Source of the DNA: Haladaptatus pallidirubidus
Lineage (GTDB): Archaea > Halobacteriota > Halobacteria > Halobacteriales > Haladaptataceae
Assembly: GCF_020700235.1 (NCBI RefSeq)
Contig: NZ_CP085301.1
Location: 1,674,001 to 1,738,000, forward strand
Reading direction: 5' to 3'
Length of the DNA: 64,000 bases
This document shows, piece by piece, positions 1 through 8,215 of the stretch (position 1 is the stretch's first letter; each line of letters starts with the position of its first letter). Both the position numbers and the translations under genes were made by a program. The notes under the pieces were generated by a model that saw only the letters and a program-made list of their open reading frames with translations, did not search any database and was not told where the DNA came from.

Positions 1-197
1 GAGTTTTTATTGGTATCGGACATCCGTGTGATTCGATGGCTAATAGTGATTCGCAGAAGTTTTCATACCCTCTATCGCAGCAGTTTCTCGACTGGTTGAA
101 AATGCGTTGACCGATACAAAGCGTGTATTCAGCAGGTATTCTTGGTGTGGTACGCGTTCAAATTTCGGTAGACGTTCTGGGCGTACCTCTTTCCCAG
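1..197. other. Window edge, no supported gene
   Basis: No reading frame here has a convincing protein or a clear start. The only open frames are short and overlap one another on both strands. It may be the flank of a gene lying outside the window. Confidence 0.4.
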
Positions 198-632
198 TTA
201 TGCACTGGAGGTCAAGACTGGGATGTTTCGTCCCCGGAGCCAATACTCGCCTCCGGCGAGCAGGCCATACGCGATGAGATAAATCGGTGCCCAGAAGAGT
301 ACTAAAGCAAAGGCAGGCGCATCGCCCCCTTCACTTCCAATAATGGGAAGATGAATGGCGACGTGCCAAAGCAGCAGAATGAGCGCCATGAGTATGGATG
401 GGCCACGAATGTCGTAGCGCATCCAGAGCAGGATAGGGATACCAATCGTGCCGAACGCGAAGAGTGTAGCCAACCCGAATGATGACCAGAATGACTCCGT
501 GATTTGGATGTCGGGCGATTGAGCACTATACGCGAAGACGATACCGGCGTAGACGATGCTGGCAAGGCCACCACTCAGGATGACTCGTTTCCAGTCTCCA
601 AGCGATGACTGCCACTTGTGGAGGGACGGCAT
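198..632 (-). CDS. Small four-helix membrane protein, unknown function
   Basis: A 144-residue protein with about four hydrophobic segments (roughly residues 15-35, 45-70, 78-97 and 105-130), a short polar N-terminus and a short Ser-rich tail. The first Met is used, just inside an upstream AT-rich stretch. I do not recognise a named family; its size and layout resemble the many small haloarchaeal integral membrane proteins of unknown role. No operon partner is visible: the next gene on this strand lies 300 bp upstream, beyond an empty gap. Function is unassigned. Confidence 0.6.
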   Translation of the reverse strand: MPSLHKWQSSLGDWKRVILSGGLASIVYAGIVFAYSAQSPDIQITESFWSSFGLATLFAFGTIGIPILLWMRYDIRGPSILMALILLLWHVAIHLPIIGSEGGDAPAFALVLFWAPIYLIAYGLLAGGEYWLRGRNIPVLTSSA

Positions 633-932
633 ACACTAACAAACGTATGATAGGGAGATAAGTCTAGACTCTTTATCGAACGATCGGACTGCGACATTCC
701 TACCCCTGTTTCCTGACTGATACGCGCTGTGTATCTCGCACGACCTTTCTAAGAGACACTGGTGAGTAAAGAAAACCAGTGCTGGATTCTTTCGCTAATC
801 CCTATAACCATTCATTGGCCTATACTGACAATGTTCACCACGTAGATTCCAATACAAGCCGGTAGCGAAGGGATCCAAAAGAGATTGGAATGACGCTGGT
901 GAGAAACGAATGAACTTGGGTGGGATATATCT
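633..932. other. Intergenic gap
   Basis: About 300 bp of AT-rich sequence with no open frame worth calling on either strand and no clear hairpin. It would contain the promoter of the minus-strand membrane protein ending at 198. Confidence 0.4.
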
Positions 933-2024
933 TCACCAGCCGCCGCCAAACTCGGCAGTCAGACCACACAGCTCGGAGAATTTCGTCAGATACCGTTTCT
1001 TGCTCTCTTGATTCAACGAGACATATAAGAAAAACTCATCGGAGAGGTTTCTTTGCCTCCGCATTGGCTCTCCGGTGGGATGAGTCGGCTCTGAATTGAG
1101 GATCGCATTTTTGGAGCCAGGAACATAGGGAAACGAGTCTAACTGGTCGATGAGATCGTACTCTTGGATCAGGAGATCAACCGTCTCTGCCATCGCATCT
1201 GATTGATTTTCCTCAGCGCATGACCACACGCGATCCCCGTTTGCAGAAAGATGGACGATATACGCTGTATCGACTGTAGAAGAAGTATCAGAGACGACTT
1301 CATCTGAAGTAGTCACAATCTCTCCCCCATTTTCAACGACCGGGAGATCTGCTTCATCACCGTTTGCGAGCGTGTGAATCAGCGAATCAATGTACTCCTT
1401 TGACTTTGGTTCGATTTCCTGCGCTAGTGAATCGTCAATTTCTGCAATTACGAGCTGCGTCACTCGCTCAGCGAGGCTTTCTTTTTGCTGTTGGAGTGTT
1501 TCGACGGCGTGTTGTCGTGCTTCAATACGATGAGCAATGGTATCTGCTTCGCCTGTCTTGACGAGCTTCTTTGAGAGGAGTTTCAAGACGTGCCAATTGT
1601 CTTCGAGCTCAGCAATCGAGAACTGTGCTAATGAGACCTCATCAGGACGAGAGCTGTTTTTGCGACGACGGAAGATCTCAAACTGACTGCCGGTCGTTAG
1701 GAGTCCCCAATCAACCCCTTTCTGTCGCATGTAGCTCGTTAATTGGCAACGATCGGCATCAGTGAGTGTACTATCGCAACCTTTCGCTTCGATGAATACG
1801 ACGGGGGCGGTTTCGATGAGCAGGGCGTGATCTGCGCGGGTGTTCCCTCGACCGATTTGCATCGGATATTCGAGTTCGACTTCTGGTGAAAACATATCCC
1901 ACCCAAGCAGCTTGATGAGTGGCTGGATGAGTTTTACCTTCGTATTTTCCTCATCCATTTGCGGTGCTTGGTCGATTAGAGATTGGGACCGTTCGACGTA
2001 CGCTGTGATCTCAGATTCGTTCAT
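933..2024 (-). CDS. Stand-alone HsdR N-terminal-type nuclease-fold protein
   Basis: A 363-residue protein whose first ~130 residues match the N-terminal endonuclease domain of type I restriction R subunits (HSDR_N). A PD-(D/E)XK set is visible: Asp65, then Glu79-Ala-Lys81 in FIEAKG, followed by a Q-x3-Y motif (Gln94, Tyr98) typical of HsdR. Residues ~150-200 look helical and charged; the C-terminal ~130 residues are not recognised. There is no helicase domain, and no hsdM or hsdS nearby, so this is not a complete restriction system. Such stand-alone proteins occur in archaea and are often called restriction-endonuclease-like; their role is unknown. The start lies 7 bp beyond the stop of the frameshifted winged-helix gene upstream, so the two probably formed an operon. 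The catalytic residues look intact, so nuclease activity is possible but inferred. Confidence 0.75.
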   Translation of the reverse strand: MNESEITAYVERSQSLIDQAPQMDEENTKVKLIQPLIKLLGWDMFSPEVELEYPMQIGRGNTRADHALLIETAPVVFIEAKGCDSTLTDADRCQLTSYMRQKGVDWGLLTTGSQFEIFRRRKNSSRPDEVSLAQFSIAELEDNWHVLKLLSKKLVKTGEADTIAHRIEARQHAVETLQQQKESLAERVTQLVIAEIDDSLAQEIEPKSKEYIDSLIHTLANGDEADLPVVENGGEIVTTSDEVVSDTSSTVDTAYIVHLSANGDRVWSCAEENQSDAMAETVDLLIQEYDLIDQLDSFPYVPGSKNAILNSEPTHPTGEPMRRQRNLSDEFFLYVSLNQESKKRYLTKFSELCGLTAEFGGGW

Positions 2025-2031
2025 CGATTAG

Positions 2032-2263
2032 TTAGTCCTCGCGTGCGTCAGCGACGAAGCGGTAGAGACCTCGATTGACCTTTTCAACCCATCCAGCATC
2101 GACAAGTCCGCGAAGATCCCGATTGATGTGCTGTCTACGGGTATCGAGCTGTTCTTCGAGGCGTTTTGGATTGGCATACCCCCAAGGTTGTGTCTCGTCC
2201 TGCTTTGAGCACTTCTAGAATAGCGTCTTGGCGGTCGTTTGGTTCGAACTTCTCGTTAACCAT
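2032..2263 (-). pseudogene. Winged-helix DNA-binding protein, frameshifted
   Basis: The frame opens at ATG 2263 (MVNEKFEPNDRQDAILEVLK) and then reads into a stop. A one-base shift near 2205-2200 restores a good winged-helix continuation (PWGYANPKRLEEQL, then INRDLRGLVDAGWVEKV and GLYRF) that ends at TAA 2032-2034, 7 bp before the HsdR-N-like gene. The composite is about 76 residues, the usual size of small haloarchaeal winged-helix regulators. It is a broken gene or a one-base sequence error. It probably regulated, or formed an operon with, the downstream nuclease-like gene. Confidence 0.6.
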
Positions 2264-2396
2264 TATGATGAGAGGTGTTACTTGATTACAATTAATGTTA
2301 CTAAAATATTGTTGGTATGAGTTACTGCGATCGTTAATAGTATTGTTACTATATAATAGTCGACGGCTAACTCTACAAGTTTTGACCAGCGATAGT

Positions 2397-2503
2397 GCAG
2401 AGGAGCTTGGATAGCCATGTCGGACGGCGTACGAGGTTTTGAACGGGCTTGCTGAAGAGGGGAGATTCGCAAGAAGAAGCCAGAAGCGCGTTGGGTGATT
2501 TAG
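2397..2503 (+). pseudogene. Relic of a second winged-helix gene
   Basis: The plus strand reads AEELG, an in-frame TAG, then RTAYEVLNGLAEEG. After a one-base shift it reads EIRKKKPEARWVI to a stop at 2501-2503. This is the recognition helix and wing pattern of archaeal winged-helix proteins. The N-terminal part is missing, and the stop plus the frameshift mean it cannot be functional. The sequence 2264-2396 upstream is AT-rich and holds nothing I recognise. Confidence 0.45.
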
Positions 2504-2549
2504 ATTCGGTTGGAACAGCGATCCATAGCTAGAGACGTGAGTTCTGTGA

Positions 2550-4085
2550 TCAGAGCCCTACTGTTTTATTCCTGTAATAGAGGTAAACAGGAACGGAAAT
2601 GAAGAAAAGGAGAAATGCAGAGATCACGTAGAGCCATGCTCGTGGCTCCCAATTAGAGACATTCCTCACTTTACGAATATCGACATACATCACTATAGGG
2701 AGTAAAAGGATTAGTAAGCCAGTTAGTGCACTCGCATTTCCTGCTACAGCTCCAACAAGAATTAATGGAATGCCGATGATACCATAATGCCAATTTCCAG
2801 CCTCCTTTGAATTATTTTCACCGTTTGCGGAGTCATCTACCAGGTCAGTGCTCTCTATTACTTGATTTCTAGCAGGTTTCTCTTCCTCGGTCTCTCGAAT
2901 CTCGGCTTTGATCGCATCCCTGTCCTTGATCAACGGCTCAAGCACGTCCGGAAGATATCCTCGGTCATCACAAATTGAATAGCCGATATCCGGCACGTCC
3001 TCCCGATCGGCGTGGCACTCACAGCGGATCTTCTCTGGACTCACGTTCCGCGTGACGATGATGTTCGGATACAACGACGAGAAGTCAAGTTCGTGAACGT
3101 CCTCGTGCAGCCCGACGTCCGGCGCGAACGTGAACCCACCTCGGTCGGCGTCGTGCAATTGGCACATCGTCTTGAACTGCTCATGGCGCCACGAACGCCA
3201 CGGGACAAGCACGTCCCGCCTTCGTGCTTCCTGGATCTGAACCCCTGTCAGAATGTTCCCGATCGACGACCACGCTAACTCCTGCAATGGCTTCCCTGAC
3301 TGCTCGACGAGATACAGACAACCATCGAGATTAGTCTGATTCCACATGAACGTATTCGAGCCGTCGATGATCACCCGCCCGGGGAGATTGTACCGTGCTG
3401 GAGAGTGTCCGACTTGCCCGTAGCTTTCGTATGTCGATTTACCCGTCAACTGCTGCCAACCTGGCCGTCGTCCAAGTTGGAACTCCACATCGAGCCGATC
3501 GGCCTGTTGAAAGAGAACCGGTATGAGGTCACTCGTATTCAGAAACAGAACGTCGGGGTCAACCGACTCTACTCGATCCGATAGCGTTGCTAACACGTCC
3601 GCACCACTCCCAGCTATCGTCTCATCGTTGACCGTGAGTTCAGTAACCCTCTCACTCGCGAGTTCTGTCTCCGAGACGGCAATCTGCATCTGGGAAAGTT
3701 TGTGGGCCGGTAGTGGGTCAATTCCTTCTTCGAGACAGTAGCGGAACTCTCGCGAGAAGTCGACGTTGTAGCAGCGATACTCACCAGGCGAACCCCACTT
3801 GCTCACCATTCGTGCCACTGAGTTCACCGCCTTGAGGTCAACTACATCCACCTGGAGGACTCGTTCGGGATCGTGCCGAAAGCTCACGCGTTCATCAACC
3901 ACAGCAACCCGAACAGCGGCGGGATGGTCACGAAGTGCGGCACGTGCTGTCGAAAAATCGCCGTCACCATGCACCGACACGTAGATTGTCGGTGTATACG
4001 ACTCATCGACTTCACACTCCACCCCCGTCTCAGTTACCGACCATCTGAGCACGTCGCCGTCGACGTAGTCGATTTTGTACACCAT
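2550..4085 (-). CDS. polB: Truncated family B DNA polymerase fused to a membrane tail
   Basis: A 511-residue frame. Residues 1 to ~400 resemble the N-terminal and exonuclease-like region of haloarchaeal family B DNA polymerases and end with palm motif A, D-F-S-S-L-Y-P at 334-340, then a short stretch that reaches GYLPDVLEPLIKDRD. Motif B (KxxxNSxYG) and motif C (YGDTDS) are absent, so polymerase activity should be lost. From ~401 the sequence changes to a linker and three hydrophobic segments (~435-510) ending VYLYYRNKTVGL, a C-terminus seen in unrelated haloarchaeal membrane proteins. The DNA for this tail (about 2550-2885) is clearly more AT-rich. It looks like a deletion or recombination chimera. 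It starts 4 bp after the upstream gene and forms an operon with it and the RecA-like gene. Confidence 0.75.
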   Translation of the reverse strand: MVYKIDYVDGDVLRWSVTETGVECEVDESYTPTIYVSVHGDGDFSTARAALRDHPAAVRVAVVDERVSFRHDPERVLQVDVVDLKAVNSVARMVSKWGSPGEYRCYNVDFSREFRYCLEEGIDPLPAHKLSQMQIAVSETELASERVTELTVNDETIAGSGADVLATLSDRVESVDPDVLFLNTSDLIPVLFQQADRLDVEFQLGRRPGWQQLTGKSTYESYGQVGHSPARYNLPGRVIIDGSNTFMWNQTNLDGCLYLVEQSGKPLQELAWSSIGNILTGVQIQEARRRDVLVPWRSWRHEQFKTMCQLHDADRGGFTFAPDVGLHEDVHELDFSSLYPNIIVTRNVSPEKIRCECHADREDVPDIGYSICDDRGYLPDVLEPLIKDRDAIKAEIRETEEEKPARNQVIESTDLVDDSANGENNSKEAGNWHYGIIGIPLILVGAVAGNASALTGLLILLLPIVMYVDIRKVRNVSNWEPRAWLYVISAFLLFFISVPVYLYYRNKTVGL

Positions 4086-4089
4086 CGTC

Positions 4090-4362
4090 TCATCTCTGCC
4101 CGGTCAAATCGCCCTCTATGTGATCGAGTCGCTCTTCCAAATCATCGATCTGCTTTTGCTGTTCGATGACCATCGAAACCAGCGCTGGAATCTCGATGAA
4201 CTGGTGGTTCTGAACTCCACTCGCATCAGCATGCGCGCGGGCATATTCGAAGAGTCGATCGAACACAGCCTGGTCAGTATGCCGGAGTGCCCGCCGATAC
4301 TCTTGCCACCGCGACTCCATCGCCCGGAGCAAATCACGATACGTTGCGTTAGTACGCCCCAT
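4090..4362 (-). CDS. Small DUF8156-like conserved haloarchaeal protein
   Basis: A 90-residue protein starting MGRTNATYRDLL. This start is preferred over an upstream Met because the family begins this way and it gives a 14-bp overlap with the RecA-like gene. The sequence is helical, with RWQEYRRALR and FDRLFEYARAHADASG blocks and a C-terminal charged coiled coil (EQQKQIDDLEERLDHIEG). I recall this family, annotated DUF8156, next to polB-type genes in haloarchaea; the number is from memory. Position between a RecA-like protein and a polymerase suggests an accessory role in DNA synthesis or repair, which is inference only. Confidence 0.65.
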   Translation of the reverse strand: MGRTNATYRDLLRAMESRWQEYRRALRHTDQAVFDRLFEYARAHADASGVQNHQFIEIPALVSMVIEQQKQIDDLEERLDHIEGDLTGQR

Positions 4363-5026
4363 TCGCGCGCACCTCCGGTGAAACATCAGCATCAACGGTC
4401 GCCGGATGCCGATCGGCGAGAATACGTTTCCAATACGCGAGTGTCGTTTGTACTAACCCATTCTCCAACGGGTAGACCAACGTCTCGTACTCCTCACCTG
4501 CGAACCGTGGGCCGAACTGGGTCTGTTCACACCGAATCGTCCGATCAGCAATCTCGTGAATCGGTGCTGTTAGCGTATCGTCCGTCTGCAACGTCAGCAG
4601 CACCGGGATCTCAAACCGCTCAGCAAGCGCGTCGATCCGCTTAGCCACGTTCGAAAGCATGCGCTCATCATCACCACGGGGAAGATCCTCTGATCGGTAG
4701 AACCAGTCGATCGCCGGGAGGACGGCAATCGTCGTCTCGTCCGTAATCTCTCCAGTAAGGTCCTGCATGAGACTTTGGTGTTGCCACGGGGTGAACGCCC
4801 GAGCAATGTGAATCCGGTCAAGGACTCGCATCGAGGGGGTAATTCGCGTCAGCGGGTGTGTTGTTCCGTACCCGTGAGCATCGATCCAAATAGCTGAGCC
4901 CTGATTGAGGAGAAGCTGGTCGAGAACGAGCGACTGGAGTGAACCAGTCATGCGCTCGTCGGTTTCGAGCAGTGTAATGCCGGGATCAAGTGACGGGAGT
5001 TCTGGCGATGTCTGGCGCATCATCAC
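4349..5026 (-). CDS. RecA/RadA-superfamily-like protein without a Walker A loop
   Basis: A 225-residue protein, first gene of the three-gene polymerase cassette. It has the alternating strand/helix pattern of RecA-like proteins, including a hydrophobic strand ending in Asp (TIAVLPAIDWFYR) that resembles Walker B and a later strand VLLTLQTDD. The N-terminal GxxxxGKT loop is absent: the matching place reads LLLNQGSAIWIDAHGYG. It may therefore bind a partner rather than hydrolyse ATP, in the manner of ImuA/SulA-like or RadB-like accessory proteins. Three consecutive Met codons at 5026, 5023 and 5020 could each start it. The link to polymerase function comes only from gene order. Confidence 0.55.
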   Translation of the reverse strand: MMMRQTSPELPSLDPGITLLETDERMTGSLQSLVLDQLLLNQGSAIWIDAHGYGTTHPLTRITPSMRVLDRIHIARAFTPWQHQSLMQDLTGEITDETTIAVLPAIDWFYRSEDLPRGDDERMLSNVAKRIDALAERFEIPVLLTLQTDDTLTAPIHEIADRTIRCEQTQFGPRFAGEEYETLVYPLENGLVQTTLAYWKRILADRHPATVDADVSPEVRANGAY

Positions 5027-5364
5027 GAATGGTATTTCTTCGGGGTTTCAGATAGGCAAGCCAGGGTCGCTTCCAAATGTTCCAATACAGAAATAACCGA
5101 CGTCCACCAGTGCGAGTTCTCGCCATGCTGGACGCCACAGCAACACGAGAACATACACTCTGCAATTGGTGGTATGAATCGATGCACGGCATCTGTAGAA
5201 ACTCGCTAAAAACACAGATTGTTCCGGACTAGTTGACCAGTCTAAGTCCCACAGAGAGCGTGTCTTCAACAGTAAAGTGAGAACCGCACTTGGAACTTGA
5301 CAACTGTTGCTAACTACAGAGCAGCAACGATGGCCGCCGAATTGCACCGGATATAGGAGAAGGA
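5027..5364. other. Upstream region of the polymerase cassette
   Basis: About 340 bp without a gene I can support. Overlapping frames of 60-99 residues exist on the minus strand, but their translations are Cys/Ser/Arg-rich and look non-coding. The promoter for the 5026-to-2550 operon should be near 5040-5070; no clear TATA box stands out. Confidence 0.35.
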
Positions 5365-5553
5365 TCAGAGATTCTCACGGTTCTCATCCTCAGTAGGACT
5401 ACTGTTAATATGGGTTTCCTCAGTGATAATGAGACACTCATCGGGGTGCGCTTTGTCGACAGTTACCTGTACAAGGTCTTCAGATGAATCTGTCAACTGT
5501 GCTCGCATAAACGGCCCTTCCGTTGTAGAAATAGGAACAATGTCATTCGTCAT
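5365..5553 (-). CDS. Possible 62-residue acidic small protein
   Basis: From ATG 5553 the frame reads MTNDIVPISTTEGPF and runs 62 residues to a stop at 5365, with an acidic, haloarchaeal-looking composition and a Glu/Asn-rich tail. An upstream extension to 5646 adds an Ile/Val-rich segment and is less likely. No family is recognised, and only codon composition supports it. Confidence 0.3.
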   Translation of the reverse strand: MTNDIVPISTTEGPFMRAQLTDSSEDLVQVTVDKAHPDECLIITEETHINSSPTEDENRENL

Positions 5554-5699
5554 CACAACACTGCAATCAATAGATACGACGAATAATATAAGTATATTCC
5601 TGCTGGCGATTCGCCATCCTTTCTCATCTGTGACAGAGATATTCAAGAAGAAGTTTAACTAAAGGATAGTATTACCCGTTGCAGAATGCTTCTATCATA

Positions 5700-5829
5700 G
5701 GACAATAGAAGGCACCCCATAACAATACCCAGTGCAGCCATTGAATGCAATGCGAGCGTCGCGAGAGGTCTTCGGTTGCCAGTTACCTCCGCAACGTTCG
5801 AACACCGGAATGGAAACCAGTGTCGTGTT
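5700..5829. repeat. Diverged repeat, copy A (relic of a small membrane gene)
   Basis: This stretch aligns by eye with 8740-8870. Shared blocks include ATAACAATACC, TGCAGCCAT and CGTTCGA followed by a similar AxxCCAGT end. On the minus strand one frame reads CSNVA, then MAALGIVMGCLLL, a transmembrane-like segment; the same words appear in broken frames in copy B (GSNVAG, MAAVGIVIRRFL). Both copies therefore look like decayed ends of the same small membrane-protein gene. Confidence 0.4.
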
Positions 5830-5916
5830 TACGTCGGCCCTGACCTAGTATGGTCGTGCTCTAGTACCAGCACAACTATACTAACTAAATATTTGGTGAG
5901 GGAAAATTCAGGGTGA

Positions 5917-6002
5917 GAACGGGTTGCCTCTTGGAAAGTGTACCATTGATACTGCATTGATGGAGGCTTCAGAGCCTCGGTGGTTTGAATCCATCCCCGT
6001 TC
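5917..6002 (+). other. Degenerate tRNA-like element, copy A
   Basis: The 86-nt segment starts GAACGGG and ends CCCGTTC, a perfect 7-bp acceptor-like stem. Directly inside the 3' strand lies a T-arm-like hairpin (GGTGG, loop TTTGAAT, CCATC). Upstream of that is a 5-bp hairpin GAGGC/GCCTC in the position of a class II variable arm, and before it a possible anticodon stem AGTGT/ATACT with a 7-nt loop. The D-arm is too short and position 33 is not U. A homologous 88-nt element lies at 9506-9593 with compensating stem changes. It is best read as a tRNA pseudogene or tRNA-derived element. Confidence 0.45.
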
Positions 6003-6148
6003 GTTTATCAATATTCATCGCTCGAAATAATTTCTGTATGCATATTCACAGATACTACTGCTGATCACTCTAAGTCGAGGTCGAAATAGCCATCATAACA
6101 CCTTGGAGAATACAATATTTCTATTTAAAAGCCAAAATCTATACAATT

Positions 6149-6304
6149 ATGCCACATTTTAGCACCCATGTCGAAGGTCTAACTTGGTCGTTATTGGCCT
6201 TCGATGAGTCTGAGTCAGCATACAAGCGTGGATGTGTCATGGCTGACTACCACGCTTTCCATTTGCCATCACAGCCAGAGTCTCCTGTATTTCAGATGAT
6301 ATAA
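6149..6304 (+). CDS. Possible leaderless 51-residue small protein
   Basis: ATG 6149 opens a 51-residue frame (MPHFSTHVEGLTW... ending SPVFQMI) that stops at TAA 6302-6304. A TATA-like box TATTTAAAA at 6122-6130 lies about 20 nt before the ATG, the spacing expected of a haloarchaeal leaderless gene. The protein has no recognised family. A chance frame remains possible. Confidence 0.35.
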   Translation: MPHFSTHVEGLTWSLLAFDESESAYKRGCVMADYHAFHLPSQPESPVFQMI

Positions 6305-6546
6305 ATTGTTATGAAATAGCACATAAATTGTTTAAATATCAGATCAGTTGACGAAGGTCTAGTGTCGTCGAGGATGGAAAACTGCTCGTAGCGAATTCAG
6401 GCTATCTGCACGAGTGGTCGCACCTCTTCCTACAATTCGAAATGCTCGTTGTCACCGAAGACCATTTGCTCACAAAGAGTCATTGTCCCCGACCAACATA
6501 CCACAAGTAATTTAATAATAGAGTGACAATCTCTGATCGAGTACCA

Positions 6547-6837
6547 ATGCATGACTTGACTGGCTTTCAACGTGACCTGCTGTACGTCGTAGCCGGGTTG
6601 GACGACCCGCACGGTCTCGCTATCAAAAGCGAACTCGAAGACTACTACGACAAGGAAATTCACCATGGGCGACTCTATCCGAATCTGGATTCACTAGTCG
6701 ACAAAGGTCTTGTCGAAAAGGGCGAAAAAGATCGCCGGACGAACATCTACACGCTGACTCAGCGTGGCCAGCGAGAAATCGACGCCCGGTGGGACTGGGA
6801 GCACGAGTATGTCGAGCAGGATACTCCGACAGCCTGA
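6547..6837 (+). CDS. PadR-family transcriptional regulator
   Basis: A 96-residue winged-helix protein of the PadR family: residues ~1-75 give FQRDLLYVVAGLDDPHGLAI, then HHGRLYPNLDSLVDKGLV (recognition helix) and NIYTLTQRGQREI (wing). PadR-like proteins of this size are common in haloarchaea as stand-alone repressors. The start MHDLTG at 6547 is preferred over a Met 24 bp upstream because it matches the family's usual N-terminus. It stands alone and is the left edge of the regulator array. Its target is unknown. Confidence 0.85.
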   Translation: MHDLTGFQRDLLYVVAGLDDPHGLAIKSELEDYYDKEIHHGRLYPNLDSLVDKGLVEKGEKDRRTNIYTLTQRGQREIDARWDWEHEYVEQDTPTA

Positions 6838-6988
6838 CAATCTCTCCGTCGTCTTCCTTTTACCAAACCGCCACAGCATCGACGCAACCTACGGATTGCT
6901 ACCACGAGCGCTTTAACGCAGATCACTCTATCAGAGCTGTAGTGAATCGTGAGACCGATCGGAGAAGATGCTGGTTGGGAGATGGGTA

Positions 6989-7318
6989 TTAGCTATGATT
7001 GTTGGAGGCGGTAAGTGAAAGCAGTGTTTCAAGTTGTGAGCTCCCCCAGTAGCGAACCGTTTCACTTCGGCGATCATAGTCGATGACGTTATGATCGGCG
7101 AGTTTCGGGAGATGCTGATGATGTAATCGGAGCCGGATTCGATACTCTTCACATTCCTCAGCAAGTGTGGTCTGGACATGACTGCTGAGCTCGGAGAGCG
7201 TGGCACTCTCAACCTCGGTACCATAGAAATAGTGGAGAATGTGGCGGCGATAGACGTTAGCAAGCAATTTGAACGCGGTACTAAGTGCTAGTGTAGATGA
7301 GGATGGATTACGAGTCAT
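6989..7318 (-). CDS. DUF7344 winged-helix protein (array member 1)
   Basis: A 109-residue protein starting MTRNPSSSTLALS at 7318; a longer frame to 7399 adds a non-family N-terminus. The core is AFKLLANVYRRHILHYF, SELSSHV, then HHQHLPKLADHNVIDYD, followed by RSETVRYW and SQLETLLSL. This is the DUF7344 pattern: a winged helix in which the H-x-H-L-P-K-L helix and the RSETVRY strand are most conserved. Six more proteins of this type lie within the next 11 kb. Likely a DNA-binding regulator; the target is unknown. Confidence 0.8.
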   Translation of the reverse strand: MTRNPSSSTLALSTAFKLLANVYRRHILHYFYGTEVESATLSELSSHVQTTLAEECEEYRIRLRLHHQHLPKLADHNVIDYDRRSETVRYWGSSQLETLLSLTASNNHS

Positions 7319-7666
7319 AAGTGAGTCTGAACAGTGAGCATTTGATAGTACAGTGAGGTGGGGGTGGCCAATGCTTCTTACTAGTATATAGTACTTCATT
7401 TACTAATTCAAACTCATCGCTGCTAAGTCTTGCGATTGGCTCACTGTTATTTTCAATGAGGACAGTAATGACAGTGGTTGCCTAGATATTTTCACATCGA
7501 GAATAATACTTTTGGATAGTGCAATAAAACATCCGTGTATCGCACTGTACCAAAATACGATTCTCGAGTGTATTCTCTCCTTCCAATCGTCGGTTCTACA
7601 TCAGCCTCAACGAGCCACTACCTCGTGCTTTGGAATCGACACAATGTGTTTGAAAACGTAGTGTGT
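7319..7666. other. Intergenic gap
   Basis: About 350 bp of AT-rich DNA between two minus-strand genes. I see no supported gene, hairpin or repeat in it. The stretch at 7376-7400 (ACTAGTATATAGTAC) could be part of the promoter of the DUF7344 gene. Confidence 0.35.
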
Positions 7667-7942
7667 CTACAGTTTGCTAGCTTCGAGTTCAACAGTGCCC
7701 TCACTAGAGACCGTAACTTGGTACCCAGCATACTGAAACGAAACGGATCCGTTTGTTCGGGGGGTGCCATCTGCTTTAGGCGCAAAGAGTTCATCAAGGG
7801 CTTCCGGATTGATGACAGTATACAATGTGTTGAGGTCATCTGGCGCGCATTGCTTGGCATCTGCGACGGCGGTGAGCACGCGTGTACTTAGTGATGGTGG
7901 CGATGCGGCAGATGATCCGGTGGTGGTATTTGATGAGTGCAT
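7667..7942 (-). CDS. Stand-alone HalOD1 domain protein (copy 1)
   Basis: A 91-residue protein starting MHSSNTTTG at 7942. After a Ser/Thr-rich N-terminus it has the halobacterial output domain 1 core: RVLTAVADAK, LYTVINPEALDELFAP, then GSVSFQYAGYQVTVSSEGTVEL. HalOD1 usually sits at the C-terminus of haloarchaeal signalling proteins; here it is the whole protein. Three sister genes lie at 10622, 13844 and 21788. It probably acts as a protein-interaction or output module with the neighbouring DUF7344 regulators, which is inferred from repeated co-location only. Confidence 0.8.
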   Translation of the reverse strand: MHSSNTTTGSSAASPPSLSTRVLTAVADAKQCAPDDLNTLYTVINPEALDELFAPKADGTPRTNGSVSFQYAGYQVTVSSEGTVELEASKL

Positions 7943-8215
7943 AATTTGCTTGCTCGTGCTAAATAGCGGTGTGAAGCCGGAAAGACGCTGGATTCGGCTG
8001 TTATTCCGTACTCTGAGTGGTACTGGAAGCGTCTTTTTATAACCCGTGGATATCTCCGCTGAACTATTGGACAAGATCCGACAAAAGTTCCTCGCCTTCT
8101 GGATAATTAGAGACAACAGAATTGTCCAACCGGTGGTACCTTACAGACCTTCTTCATAAAGACCCTGCGTTTGCAAGCCCGTCTGCAAAGGAGATTGCAT
8201 CAGAAGACGGATAGA

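Noticed and set aside
933..2263. Type I restriction-modification system
   Set aside because: There is no methylase, specificity subunit or helicase domain; only the HsdR N-terminal-type fold is present.
5829..6011. 60-residue minus-strand frame across tRNA-like copy A
   Set aside because: The translation (NERGWIQTTEAL...) is the typical antisense product of a T-arm; the RNA fold explains the sequence better.
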